The position numbers and the translations under genes are program-made. Positions 35,357 through 43,342 of a stretch of 64,000 bases of DNA are shown here, piece after piece. The stretch is from Ferruginibacter lapsinanis (GTDB taxonomy: Bacteria > Bacteroidota > Bacteroidia > Chitinophagales > Chitinophagaceae). Under the pieces are notes generated by a model. It worked only from the letters and a program-made list of their open reading frames with translations. It made no database searches and was not told the origin of the DNA. The stretch spans positions 930,001 through 994,000 of the forward strand of contig NZ_CP086063.1 in the NCBI RefSeq assembly GCF_020783315.1, read 5' to 3'. The stretch's first letter is position 1; each line of letters begins with the position of its first letter.

Positions 35357-35385
35357 AGTTCCCCCTTTAGGGGGCGGAGGGGGCG
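35357..35385. repeat. REP-like palindrome beside the oxidoreductase gene
   Basis: The element AGTTCCCCCTTTAGGGGGCG, then GAGGGGGCG, ends just before the stop codon of the convergent gene and is inverted relative to the element at 35111-35140. Confidence 0.75.
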
Positions 35386-35386
35386 A

Positions 35387-36439
35387 TTAATTAATCTCCC
35401 AGGTTTCATTTCCTCTCAACAATTTATCCAAATCTCCACTACCTCTTTTGGCGATCACATCTTCAATTTGAAGAGCCATCACATCTTCGTAGCAAGGTCT
35501 GTCTGTTTCGTAGAACACACCAAACGGACGTGGCAAGTGGCCAACATTTGCCGGATTGTCGAACATACGGGTAAGTATCTGTGCTTTGTAAAAATCTCTT
35601 TCGTCGTGAATCCAAAGATCATCAATACTTGCATCTTTACCGATCTCTACAACTATAGGACGGAAGCCATCTAATTTAATTCCTTTGTTTTGAGCAGCAC
35701 CAAAGATCAACGGTTTACCTTGCTCTAAGAATAAAACTTCTTCTTGTTTTGTTCCTTTTTCTGTAAATATTTCAAACGCACCATCATTGAAGATGTTACA
35801 GTTCTGATAGATCTCTAAGAAAGAAGTTCCTTTATGGGCATGTGCTCTTAGCAACATTGCTTGTAAATGCTTAGGATCTCTGTCCATACTTCTTGCAACA
35901 AAAGTTCCATCAGCTCCCATTGCCAAAGCAGCTGGGTTGAATGGATGATCGATACTTCCGAACGGAGTACTTTTTGTTACTTTATTCTCTTCTGAAGTTG
36001 GAGAGTATTGTCCTTTTGTAAGACCATAGATCTGGTTATTGAAGATCAACAGGTTTACATCAAAATTTCTACGCAATAAATGAATGGTATGGTTACCACC
36101 GATACTCATGCTATCGCCATCGCCACTAACGATCCAAACGCTTAAGTCAGGGCGAGCAGCTTTTAAACCACTTGCTACTGCTGTTGCTCTACCATGGATG
36201 CTATGCATACCATAAGTATTCATATAATAAGGAAAACGACTGCTGCACCCAATACCTGAAATGATAGCGAATTTTTCTTTAGGAATTCCTAAAGTAGGCA
36301 TCACCTTTTGTACTTGCGCTAAAATTGAATAGTCTCCGCAACCCGGACACCAACGAACCTCTTGGTCTGTTGCAAAATCTTTTGCTGTTAAGGCTGCTTT
36401 TACCGGCGATTCCGGTACTAATGTTTCTGTTGCACTCAT
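35387..36439 (-). CDS. korB: 2-oxoacid:ferredoxin oxidoreductase, beta subunit
   Basis: This 350-residue thiamine-diphosphate subunit of the KorAB type oxidatively decarboxylates 2-oxoglutarate (or a related acid) to the acyl-CoA, passing electrons to ferredoxin. The cysteine motif WCPGCGDYSIL near residue 27 and CSSRFPYY bind the Fe-S cluster, and the Mg-ThDP site is SGDGDSMSIGGNHTIHLLRRN with the INLLIFNNQIYGLTKGQ-type strand. The alpha subunit normally encoded next to it is not in this window. An ATG at 36439 is preferred over the longer frame to 36463, which runs into the -7 box. Confidence 0.9.
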   Translation of the reverse strand: MSATETLVPESPVKAALTAKDFATDQEVRWCPGCGDYSILAQVQKVMPTLGIPKEKFAIISGIGCSSRFPYYMNTYGMHSIHGRATAVASGLKAARPDLSVWIVSGDGDSMSIGGNHTIHLLRRNFDVNLLIFNNQIYGLTKGQYSPTSEENKVTKSTPFGSIDHPFNPAALAMGADGTFVARSMDRDPKHLQAMLLRAHAHKGTSFLEIYQNCNIFNDGAFEIFTEKGTKQEEVLFLEQGKPLIFGAAQNKGIKLDGFRPIVVEIGKDASIDDLWIHDERDFYKAQILTRMFDNPANVGHLPRPFGVFYETDRPCYEDVMALQIEDVIAKRGSGDLDKLLRGNETWEIN

Positions 36440-36460
36440 ATGGCTTATTATTAGAGAACG

Positions 36461-36468
36461 CAAAGTTA
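36461..36468 (-). promoter_or_regulatory. -7 box of the oxidoreductase gene (TAACTTTG)
   Basis: This minus-strand TAnnTTTG match lies 21 bases before the ATG at 36439, indicating that the beta subunit gene has its own promoter and is not simply a downstream gene of an alpha subunit. Confidence 0.6.
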
Positions 36469-36559
36469 CGCCAAGTATGCAATATTTTGGTGTTTTTGAG
36501 TAAGATTGATAGGTTGATTTAGTGTTAAAACTTATGCAAACGTTGCCGATTTTGGGTGA

Positions 36560-36643
36560 TGGAACACTGATTGAACTTATTTGACTGATTTAAGCTGATA
36601 AAAATAAGTGATCATAAGTTCAATCAGTTAGATCAGTGTTCTA
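36560..36643. repeat. Long imperfect hairpin element, copy 2
   Basis: The element shares arms (GAACACTGATTGAACTTATT; inverted ATAAGTTCAATCAGT and GTGTTCTAT) and the loop words ACTGATTTA and GATAA with copy 1 at 622-710. It ends at the stop codon of the amidase gene. Confidence 0.75.
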
Positions 36644-38374
36644 TCATTTTGCGGCATCATTTAAAAAGTCTTTAACCCCTAACACGATCTTATCAACCAT
36701 TTTTTGTTGAAATGCATCATCCAGTATTTTCGTTTCCTCATCCAGATTACTCAAAAACAAGGTTTCTATTAATGCATTGGGATATTCGATCGGACTATTC
36801 AACATAAAATTAAAAGAGCCTGTATTGCCATATTCTTTTAATCCCAGCTCCAACATTCTTTTATAAATATCCAGACTTAAATTTCTGAACCCAATGTATC
36901 TGTAATAAGTACTGGTGCCTCCGGTACGAATAGGATCTTCTGAAGAGTTCAAATGAATACTTAATAACAGATCCGGTAAACTATCCCTGTAAAAAAGTAT
37001 TCTTTCTTTATTATCAAAGAATTGTTCTTTAGTTCTTGTCATAATAACTTTTGCACCTTCTTTTTCTAACGCCTTCTTAAGTTTCAAACTAACATCCAAT
37101 GTTATTTCTTTTTCATAAGAGCCCGTTGCTCCCACTGCGCCGTTATTAGTTCCTCCGTGTCCGGCATCTACAGCTATGGTTAAATTTTTAAGTGATAGAT
37201 TTTCAGGCTGCTGTTTTATTTTGATCATCAGGTTATTTCCACTGTAGTAGATCTGGTGCCCCCAATGTTGAGCATGCCTTAATTCAATAGTGATACGGAA
37301 AATGTCATCTTCTATCTGTTCGTAATAAATATTTTTGATCTCTCTGGCTGTTTGCAGTTGTGTTATCCAGTTGGTATTATTGGTTGCACCAAAAACATCC
37401 ACTACAATTTTTGATGGATCGATCAATTGAAAAGACTGATACGGAAGCTTTGCAAACAAACCAACTCTTACATAATCATATACACTATCTCCATAAACAT
37501 TCCACTTATCCGTTAATGATTCCGGAACAAAAGTTCCTTTAGGCATTAGCGCAACATGCTCATCCGGAATATAGGCTGTACGTGATTTTGATAACTGCAC
37601 CCTGTAATGTGTGCCCACCTTACCAGTGATCTTTAATAAGATATTGCTATCGAGATAACCCACTTTTGCTCCACCTAGCCTGTCATCTCCCAAACCATAT
37701 TCTAAATGAGCCAGCCGTCCTTTGGTGATTGCAACATTTGAAGCCAATGGCGAAAGAACAGAAAAAGTATTTTTAGTCTCTCGAGTGATTTTTGTGCCTG
37801 AAGAGTCTTCAATGGTCACAGGAATTTTCAATTCAGAAAAATTATCCGATTCTTTTACAATATATTCTCCCTGATAAATACCCGGCATCCCTTTGGTTTG
37901 ACTTTTGGGTAACTCATACAAGACAGTATTATTGAATGCCTTGACAATGCAGTTTGGCAATCCCTTTACTTTAAATCTTATTTTATCTCCTGCAACTAAA
38001 ACAAGATCATCCTCCGGAAATGTTTCAATGCTCTCGATACCTAATTCTTTTACCGGCTGCGCCGGTTTGGGTAACGTATAGGTATAGTTGATCTTTTTAG
38101 ATGCTGACCGATCTGCAATCGAAGCTGTAATTGTAAAACTTGTATCCCCCGGCTTCAGGTTTAATTCATACGCAAAAGCTCCGGTGGGATAGACTTTCGC
38201 CGGTTTCCCATTTATGGTAAGGCCACAGTTTTTACAGGTATTACCAATAAGAAACTGCCTGGAAGCGTTAACAGGATTATTTGTCTTAAACGGTTGAATT
38301 AAATTTACTACAGGAGCCTGACCAAACAGTTTTCCACAAAACAAAATAATTAAAATAGAAATAATCAGGCGCAT
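36644..38374 (-). CDS. N-acetylmuramoyl-L-alanine amidase
   Basis: This 576-residue exported amidase has a signal peptide (about residues 1-19, ILFCGKLFGQ), a long N-terminal region of beta-rich domains (about 20-380, probably including an SH3-like segment and an AMIN-like domain near 300-380), and a C-terminal Amidase_3 catalytic domain. The zinc-binding histidine motif VDAGHGGTNNGAVG is near residue 400; a Glu (EKEITLDVSLKLKKALE), the second His in LLSIHLNSSEDP and the final Glu in NALIETLFLSN complete the site. It cleaves the amide bond between muramic acid and the peptide stem during cell division or wall turnover. Confidence 0.92.
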   Translation of the reverse strand: MRLIISILIILFCGKLFGQAPVVNLIQPFKTNNPVNASRQFLIGNTCKNCGLTINGKPAKVYPTGAFAYELNLKPGDTSFTITASIADRSASKKINYTYTLPKPAQPVKELGIESIETFPEDDLVLVAGDKIRFKVKGLPNCIVKAFNNTVLYELPKSQTKGMPGIYQGEYIVKESDNFSELKIPVTIEDSSGTKITRETKNTFSVLSPLASNVAITKGRLAHLEYGLGDDRLGGAKVGYLDSNILLKITGKVGTHYRVQLSKSRTAYIPDEHVALMPKGTFVPESLTDKWNVYGDSVYDYVRVGLFAKLPYQSFQLIDPSKIVVDVFGATNNTNWITQLQTAREIKNIYYEQIEDDIFRITIELRHAQHWGHQIYYSGNNLMIKIKQQPENLSLKNLTIAVDAGHGGTNNGAVGATGSYEKEITLDVSLKLKKALEKEGAKVIMTRTKEQFFDNKERILFYRDSLPDLLLSIHLNSSEDPIRTGGTSTYYRYIGFRNLSLDIYKRMLELGLKEYGNTGSFNFMLNSPIEYPNALIETLFLSNLDEETKILDDAFQQKMVDKIVLGVKDFLNDAAK

Positions 38375-38486
38375 AATTATAGTATTAGTGATAACAGTGT
38401 AAAGAATATGACCAAGGTTATAAAAAATATGAATGATTTATTTCATATTTGCAATACAATTGATCAAACCTAAATTAACACCAGTC

Positions 38487-39128
38487 ATGAAATCAAAATT
38501 AATCTTCTTTTTCGCACTTGCCGTTACTTTAATCAGCTGCGGACCCACCATTTACAAAGTTGCTGATTTTAGCGAAGTAACCGCTAAACATAAAACAGTT
38601 GCCATATTACCCACTGAAGTAAGTATGCAACTGCGTCCAAACGAAATGAAAAAAACTAGCCCTGAACAACTGAATCAAATGCAGGAACAAACCGGAAAAG
38701 ATATTCAGGATAAAATGTATGCATGGTTCTTGAAAAGAAGCGGCAAATTCAAATACACTGTAACATTTCAGGATATTAGCAGAACAAATGCGTTGTTAGC
38801 CCAGGCGAACCTGACCTATGCCACCATTAATACAAAGACCAAAGATGAATTGGCAAGACTTTTAGGTGTTGATGCGGTTATTTCATCTAGAGCAACCATG
38901 AAAAAACCAATGAGTGAAGGCGCTGCTGTTGCTTTAGGACTTTTGGTAGGAGCCTGGGGAAATACCAATAATGTGCAAACATCTATCTCTATCAATGAAG
39001 GAATAAAAGGGGACCTGGTTTGGAAGTATGACTATACTGCCAGTGGTTCTGTTGGCAGTAACACAGACAATCTGGTAAATTCATTAATGAGAAATGCCTC
39101 AAAGAAGTTCCCGTATAACGCAAAATAA
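38487..39128 (+). CDS. Lipoprotein, GNA1162/DUF799-like
   Basis: This 213-residue lipoprotein has a clear lipobox (LISC, signal MKSKLIFFFALAVT). The mature protein resembles the GNA1162 (DUF799) type: the strand VAILPTEVSMQLRPNEM, a helical region with DIQDKMYAWFLKRSG, then ELARLLGVDAVISSRATMKKPMSEGAAVALGLLVGAWG. GNA1162-type lipoproteins resemble TolB-N/LptE-like assembly factors. The family name is uncertain. The reading frame extends to 38433 but the ATG at 38487 is needed for a proper signal peptide. A bidirectional terminator follows. Confidence 0.65.
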   Translation: MKSKLIFFFALAVTLISCGPTIYKVADFSEVTAKHKTVAILPTEVSMQLRPNEMKKTSPEQLNQMQEQTGKDIQDKMYAWFLKRSGKFKYTVTFQDISRTNALLAQANLTYATINTKTKDELARLLGVDAVISSRATMKKPMSEGAAVALGLLVGAWGNTNNVQTSISINEGIKGDLVWKYDYTASGSVGSNTDNLVNSLMRNASKKFPYNAK

Positions 39129-39150
39129 TCTTCATCAATTTATGAATAGT

Positions 39151-39180
39151 AAAAGCCTCCGCAAAAAAACGGAGGCTTTT
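39151..39180. terminator. Bidirectional intrinsic terminator
   Basis: AAAAGCCTCCG and CGGAGGCTTTT form an 11-pair stem around CAAAAAAA between two convergent genes, with A/T tracts on both sides. Confidence 0.85.
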
Positions 39181-39207
39181 CTATCAACAAATCAACAAGA
39201 AAAAATC

Positions 39208-40992
39208 TTACCAGCAGTATTTATTTTCTGCAATTAATTTATCTGCAATTCTTCTACGGGCATCTTTGCTATTAAATGGTGCTGTTTTAGTGAATCGTTT
39301 TAATCCTAATAACATCATCCTTTGTTCATCGCCTTCTGCAAATGCATTGATGGCTTCTTTGCCCGCTTTGTTCACTTTATCCACTGCATCATTTAAATAT
39401 ATACGCATCAGGTCAATTTGATTTTGTACAGCAGCTTCGCCATTTTTATCAGACAATTTGATCACTCTTAATAAAGTACTTTCTGCCACAAAAGTTTCAA
39501 TAGCCATATCTGCCACATTCATCAATATTTCCTGCTCATCGCTTAATTTCATCATCAGTTTCTGCACAGCAGCACCAGCTACCATCAGTATTGATTTCTT
39601 CAAATTCAATATTGTTTTCTTTTCGTTAGCAAACGGCGTTTCGTCTTCATTACCAAACTCAGGAATACTCAGCAACTCTTTAGACACTGCCATAGCAGGA
39701 CCCATCAGGTCTAATTTCCCTTTCATCGCTCTCTTCAGCATCATATCTACAATCAACAACCGATTGATCTCATTGGTTCCTTCAAATATCCTGTTGATAC
39801 GGCTATCTCGATACGCTCTCGTGATCATATACTCATCACTGAAACCATTACCACCATGCACCTGCACGCCTTCATCTACTACATAATTCAATAACTCACT
39901 GCCATGCACTTTTAATATGGCACACTCAATAGCATATTCTTCTGCAGCGCCAAGCAATGCTTCGTTAAATGGTTTGCCACTTTCCTGCAAAGCGATCTCT
40001 TTATCATCTATCCATTTGCCGGTTCTGTATAAAGCGCTTTCGCAGGCAAAAATCCTTACTGCACTTTCTGCCAGTTTATATTTTATAGCACCAAAATTTG
40101 CGATCGCCGTTTTAAACTGTTCTCTCGTTTTAGCATATTCGATCGTATCGGTCAATGCCATTTTGCTGGCCCCGGCGGTTGCTGCACATAATTTTAATCT
40201 GCCGATATTCAAAATATTGAATGCAATGATATGTCCTTTGCCAACTTCGCCTAACAGATTTTCTACCGGCACTTTACAATCCTGAAAATATAATTGTACG
40301 GTTGAAGAACCTTTAATTCCCATTTTATGTTCTTCGGGCCCTTGTGTAAATCCTTCCATGCCACGTTCAACAATGAAGCAACTGAATTTATCGCCATCAA
40401 TTTTTGCAAACACGGTGTATATATCTGCAAAACCGCCATTAGTGATCCAGCATTTTTGTCCGTTTAAAATATAATGTTTGCCATCGGCAGATAAAACAGC
40501 AGAGGTTTTTGCACTCAATGCATCACTGCCACTATTCGGTTCCGTTAGTCCGTATGATCCTTTCCATTCGCCACTGGCTAATTTTGGAATGTACTTTTTC
40601 TTTTGCTCCTCCGTACCAAAATATAAAATAGGCAAGGTTCCAATCCCTGTGTGTGCTGCTACCGCCACGCTGAAAGAAAATCCTCCTCCAAGGCCTTCAT
40701 TCACTAAAGTTGCAGTAATAAAATCTTTACCTAATCCGCCAAACTCCTCGGGAATAGAAGCTCCCAGCAAGCCTTGTTCTCCAGCTTTTTCAATTAAAGA
40801 GGGCATGAGCCCCGGCTCTAATTTATCGATCCTGTCAACTATTGGAGTGACCTCTGTTTGTAAAAATTGCAGACACATTTCTTTTACCATTACCTGCTCC
40901 TCATTAAAATCTTCTGGGGTAAAAGTTTCAAATGCATTGCTTTCTTTAATTAACCATTCGCCGCCTTTCAGCGATGTATTGGTTACCCCCAT
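39208..40992 (-). CDS. Acyl-CoA dehydrogenase family protein
   Basis: This protein of about 594 residues is a FAD-dependent acyl-CoA dehydrogenase in the group with a long C-terminal extension. The N-terminal helical domain (EEFGGLGKDF), the central beta domain (YGLTEPNSGSDALSAKT and ILNGQKCWITNGGFAD) and the FAD/substrate segment with QVHGGNGFSDEYMITRAYRDSRINRIFEGTNEINR are clear; the last approximately 160 residues are an all-helical extension. The start is ambiguous: the ATG at 40992, giving GVTNTSLKGGEWLIK, fits the expected N-terminus but lies inside a REP-like palindrome, while the ATG at 41040 adds 16 residues partly read through that repeat. Confidence 0.88.
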   Translation of the reverse strand: MGVTNTSLKGGEWLIKESNAFETFTPEDFNEEQVMVKEMCLQFLQTEVTPIVDRIDKLEPGLMPSLIEKAGEQGLLGASIPEEFGGLGKDFITATLVNEGLGGGFSFSVAVAAHTGIGTLPILYFGTEEQKKKYIPKLASGEWKGSYGLTEPNSGSDALSAKTSAVLSADGKHYILNGQKCWITNGGFADIYTVFAKIDGDKFSCFIVERGMEGFTQGPEEHKMGIKGSSTVQLYFQDCKVPVENLLGEVGKGHIIAFNILNIGRLKLCAATAGASKMALTDTIEYAKTREQFKTAIANFGAIKYKLAESAVRIFACESALYRTGKWIDDKEIALQESGKPFNEALLGAAEEYAIECAILKVHGSELLNYVVDEGVQVHGGNGFSDEYMITRAYRDSRINRIFEGTNEINRLLIVDMMLKRAMKGKLDLMGPAMAVSKELLSIPEFGNEDETPFANEKKTILNLKKSILMVAGAAVQKLMMKLSDEQEILMNVADMAIETFVAESTLLRVIKLSDKNGEAAVQNQIDLMRIYLNDAVDKVNKAGKEAINAFAEGDEQRMMLLGLKRFTKTAPFNSKDARRRIADKLIAENKYCW

Positions 40993-41010
40993 CCCCTGAA
41001 GGGGGGTAAA
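40984..41010. repeat. REP-like palindrome at the acyl-CoA dehydrogenase start
   Basis: The element TACCCCCATCCCCTGAAGGG, then GGGTAAA, lies across the 5' end of the acyl-CoA dehydrogenase gene. It supplies the preferred start codon (ATG within CAGGGGATGGGGG on the minus strand), or 9-10 coding residues if the upstream ATG is used. Confidence 0.75.
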
Positions 41011-41080
41011 GAGAAATTGATTGGTGAATGTCAGTTTCATATGCAATCGTTTTAAAATTATAAAGAGATGCGCCTCCTTG

Positions 41081-41108
41081 TTCCCCTTTTAGGGGGCGGA
41101 GGGGGGTT
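41081..41108. repeat. REP-like palindrome at the MarR gene end
   Basis: TTCCCCTTTTAGGGGGCGGA followed by GGGGGG forms an inverted pair with the element at 40984-41010 and abuts the stop codon of the MarR gene. Confidence 0.75.
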
Positions 41109-41547
41109 ATTTCAAATTGTCGTACACCATCTGTAATACTTCTTTGGCAATTTCTATTTGTCCATTGGTAACATTTTCCAATGCTTCGTTCAGGGTTTGG
41201 TTGGCAATTTCCATTGTTTGCTCCTGCAGGTCTTGCGCTTCCTTGGTAAGGTAAATCAGGTTGATCCTTCTATCATCTTTTGATGCCACTCGTTTTACCA
41301 ATTTTAATTTTTCCAGGTTATCTACTAATCTTGTAATACTCGGCTTATCTCTGAAGGTAGCCTCACATAAATGTTGCTGACTCATTCCGTCCTCTTTCCA
41401 TAAATGATACAATACACTCCATTGTTCAATGGTGATGTCCACATTTGCCAGTTTAAAATTCTTTTGCAATCGTCTTGCGATAGCAGTACTGGCTTTACCC
41501 GTAATAAAACTGTATAATTCTCCTTTCTTAAATTGGTTGTTTGGCAT
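41107..41547 (-). CDS. MarR family transcriptional regulator
   Basis: This 146-residue MarR-type repressor has a helix-turn-helix (CEATFRDKPSITRLVDNLEKLKLVKR) and a DDRRINLIYLTKEA wing. A perfect-looking short operator (GTTGTTTAGACAAC at 41551) lies immediately upstream of its start, so it is likely autoregulated. It is on the same strand as and upstream of the acyl-CoA dehydrogenase gene, which could be its target. The effector is unknown. Confidence 0.9.
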   Translation of the reverse strand: MPNNQFKKGELYSFITGKASTAIARRLQKNFKLANVDITIEQWSVLYHLWKEDGMSQQHLCEATFRDKPSITRLVDNLEKLKLVKRVASKDDRRINLIYLTKEAQDLQEQTMEIANQTLNEALENVTNGQIEIAKEVLQMVYDNLK

Positions 41548-41550
41548 ATA

Positions 41551-41564
41551 GTTGTTTAGACAAC
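41551..41564. promoter_or_regulatory. Candidate MarR operator
   Basis: The near-perfect dyad GTTGTTTAGACAAC lies three bases upstream of the MarR gene's ATG. Its TTG(n)CAA halves and size are typical for MarR-family sites. Confidence 0.55.
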
Positions 41565-41631
41565 CTTATAAAGTTACAAATAAGTTTGTACCTGCAAAAT
41601 TTATTTTATGGTCGATCGCCTCATACTTTAT

Positions 41632-41708
41632 TTTGTTGCCGGCAACAATTTTTCATCCCCAAGTCGTTGGGGATAGTTGCGTCGTTCCGATTCATATCGG
41701 GATACGAC
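41632..41708. repeat. Three successive palindromes before the VOC gene
   Basis: Within 77 bases there are three separate dyads: TTGTTGCCGGCAACAA (41632-41647), ATCCCCAAGTCGTTGGGGAT (41653-41672) and a nested GTCGT-CCGAT-TCAT-ATCGG-ACGAC hairpin (about 41681-41708). They end one base before the VOC gene's -7 box, so they could be stacked operators, or a cluster of dispersed palindromes. Confidence 0.55.
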
Positions 41709-41709
41709 A

Positions 41710-41717
41710 TACCTTTG
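41710..41717 (+). promoter_or_regulatory. -7 box seven bases before an ATG (TACCTTTG)
   Basis: This exact TAnnTTTG box lies seven bases before the VOC gene's ATG at 41725. Confidence 0.6.
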
Positions 41718-41724
41718 GGCAACT

Positions 41725-42120
41725 ATGACTCAACATATAGCGCAAATTGCTCTGGTGGTAGCAGATTATGACGAATCTATTCTGTTTTACACACAAAAAC
41801 TAGGTTTTACATTATTGGAGGATACTGTTCTCAGCGAAACCAAAAGATGGGTAGTTGTCTCCCCTCCAGGGAGCAATGGTTGTAATGTATTATTGGCAAA
41901 AGCCGCCAATGACGAACAAAAAAGCCGGGTGGGTAATCAAACGGGTGGCAGGGTTTTTCTGTTTTTGCATACCGATGATTTTTGGAGAGACTATAACCAG
42001 ATGCAGGAAAAAGGGGTTGAATTTGTAAGACAACCTGTTACAGAAGAGTGGGGAACAGTGGCAGTCTTTAAAGACCTGTACGGCAACCTCTGGGATTTTA
42101 TCGAACGTAAAAAAGCATAA
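41725..42120 (+). CDS. VOC (glyoxalase/bleomycin resistance) family protein
   Basis: This 131-residue protein has two beta-alpha-beta-beta-beta modules of the VOC fold: an N-terminal IAQIALVVADYDESILFYTQKLGFTLLEDT and a C-terminal half ending VAVFKDLYGNLWDFIERKK. Metal-ligand positions are partly visible (His in TQHIAQ, Glu in DFIERKK). Members include glyoxalases, dioxygenases and antibiotic-binding proteins; which applies is unknown. The reading frame extends to 41677, but the -7 box fixes the start at 41725. It is divergent from the MarR gene. Confidence 0.85.
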   Translation: MTQHIAQIALVVADYDESILFYTQKLGFTLLEDTVLSETKRWVVVSPPGSNGCNVLLAKAANDEQKSRVGNQTGGRVFLFLHTDDFWRDYNQMQEKGVEFVRQPVTEEWGTVAVFKDLYGNLWDFIERKKA

Positions 42121-42150
42121 CGGTCGGATGTAATTATCTTTAATCTTATT

Positions 42151-43317
42151 ATGTTGACTGTTTTAGTATACATCACTTTATTTTTACTCATCGGCTATGC
42201 TGCTTTGATCATTTATTACAGGCAAAGCTGGCTGGGGATACATGAGCATAGATCACTGACTTCAGACATCATACCTACCACTAAGATCACGGTTATTATT
42301 CCTGCAAGAAATGAGGAAGAAAATATCAATGCATGTCTAAACTCCATTGCAAAACAATCTTATCCAAAAAATTTATTTGACATCATTGTTGTAGATGATT
42401 TTTCTACCGATAAAACAGCTGATATAGTACGATCATTTTCGGATGTAAGACTGATATCACTAAACAATTTTGTAACAGAAAAAATAAACTCTTACAAAAA
42501 GAAAGCAATAGAAATTGCTATACAACAAAGCTCCGGGGACCTGATCGTTACAACAGACGCCGATTGTATTGTACCTCCAAACTGGTTGCAAACCATTGCG
42601 GTGTTTTATGAAAAAGAACAAGCTGCATTTATTGCAATGCCTGTCTTGATCACCAGCAGTAATACATTCATCGAAATGTTTCAGTCACTTGATTTTATGA
42701 CTTTGCAAGGCATTACCGGTGCATCGGTGAATAAAAAATTCCACAGCATGTGCAATGGTGCCAACCTTGCTTATACCAGGCAGGCTTTTGGCGAAGTAGA
42801 TGGTTTTAAAAATATTGATACGATTGCCAGCGGCGACGATATGTTATTGATGCATAAAATTGCTGAACGCCACCCGGACAAAGTAAAGTTTTTAAAATCA
42901 CATGATGTTATAGTACAAACCAAGCCTGTATCATCTGTTAAAGAATTTTTTAATCAGCGAATACGCTGGGCAAGCAAAGCAGATAAGTACAACGACAAAA
43001 GCATTTTACCTGTACTGATGCTGGTATATTTCTTGAATGTAATGCTTTTAATATTACCTGTTATTGCTCTCTTTAACTCGTCAACATTATCAATTATTAA
43101 TTATCAATTATCAATTATTCGGGTCTGGCTTTTATTATTAGCTTTAAAAACTTTGGTGGAATTGTTTTTTCTTTTTCCTGTTGCAACTTTTTTCAATCGA
43201 ACCAATTTACTTTGGTGGTTCCCTGTTGCTCAACCGTTTCATATAGTATACACTGTTATCGCCGGATGGTTGGGAAAATTTGGTTCTTATCAATGGAAAG
43301 AAAGACAAGTGAAATAA
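42151..43317 (+). CDS. Membrane glycosyltransferase family 2
   Basis: This 388-residue protein has one N-terminal transmembrane helix, a GT2 domain and about three C-terminal transmembrane helices. The GT-A motifs are VIIPARNEEENINACLNSI, IIVVDDFSTDKT, the DxD in TTDADCIVP, ASGDDMLLMHK and the QRIRW motif in NQRIRWASK. It likely makes a polysaccharide or glycolipid at the inner membrane. A (TC)AATTATTAATTATCAATTATC-type direct repeat (about 43091-43118) is read through in a C-terminal segment. It follows the VOC gene after 30 bases. Confidence 0.9.
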   Translation: MLTVLVYITLFLLIGYAALIIYYRQSWLGIHEHRSLTSDIIPTTKITVIIPARNEEENINACLNSIAKQSYPKNLFDIIVVDDFSTDKTADIVRSFSDVRLISLNNFVTEKINSYKKKAIEIAIQQSSGDLIVTTDADCIVPPNWLQTIAVFYEKEQAAFIAMPVLITSSNTFIEMFQSLDFMTLQGITGASVNKKFHSMCNGANLAYTRQAFGEVDGFKNIDTIASGDDMLLMHKIAERHPDKVKFLKSHDVIVQTKPVSSVKEFFNQRIRWASKADKYNDKSILPVLMLVYFLNVMLLILPVIALFNSSTLSIINYQLSIIRVWLLLLALKTLVELFFLFPVATFFNRTNLLWWFPVAQPFHIVYTVIAGWLGKFGSYQWKERQVK

Positions 43318-43342
43318 ACCAATGAATCTGTAAATTACATGC

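Noticed and set aside
43091..43118. Short TTATTAATTATCAATTATC-type repeat in the glycosyltransferase gene
   Set aside because: It is an AT-rich low-complexity stretch within a membrane-protein coding region with an intact frame; no evidence for an insertion element.
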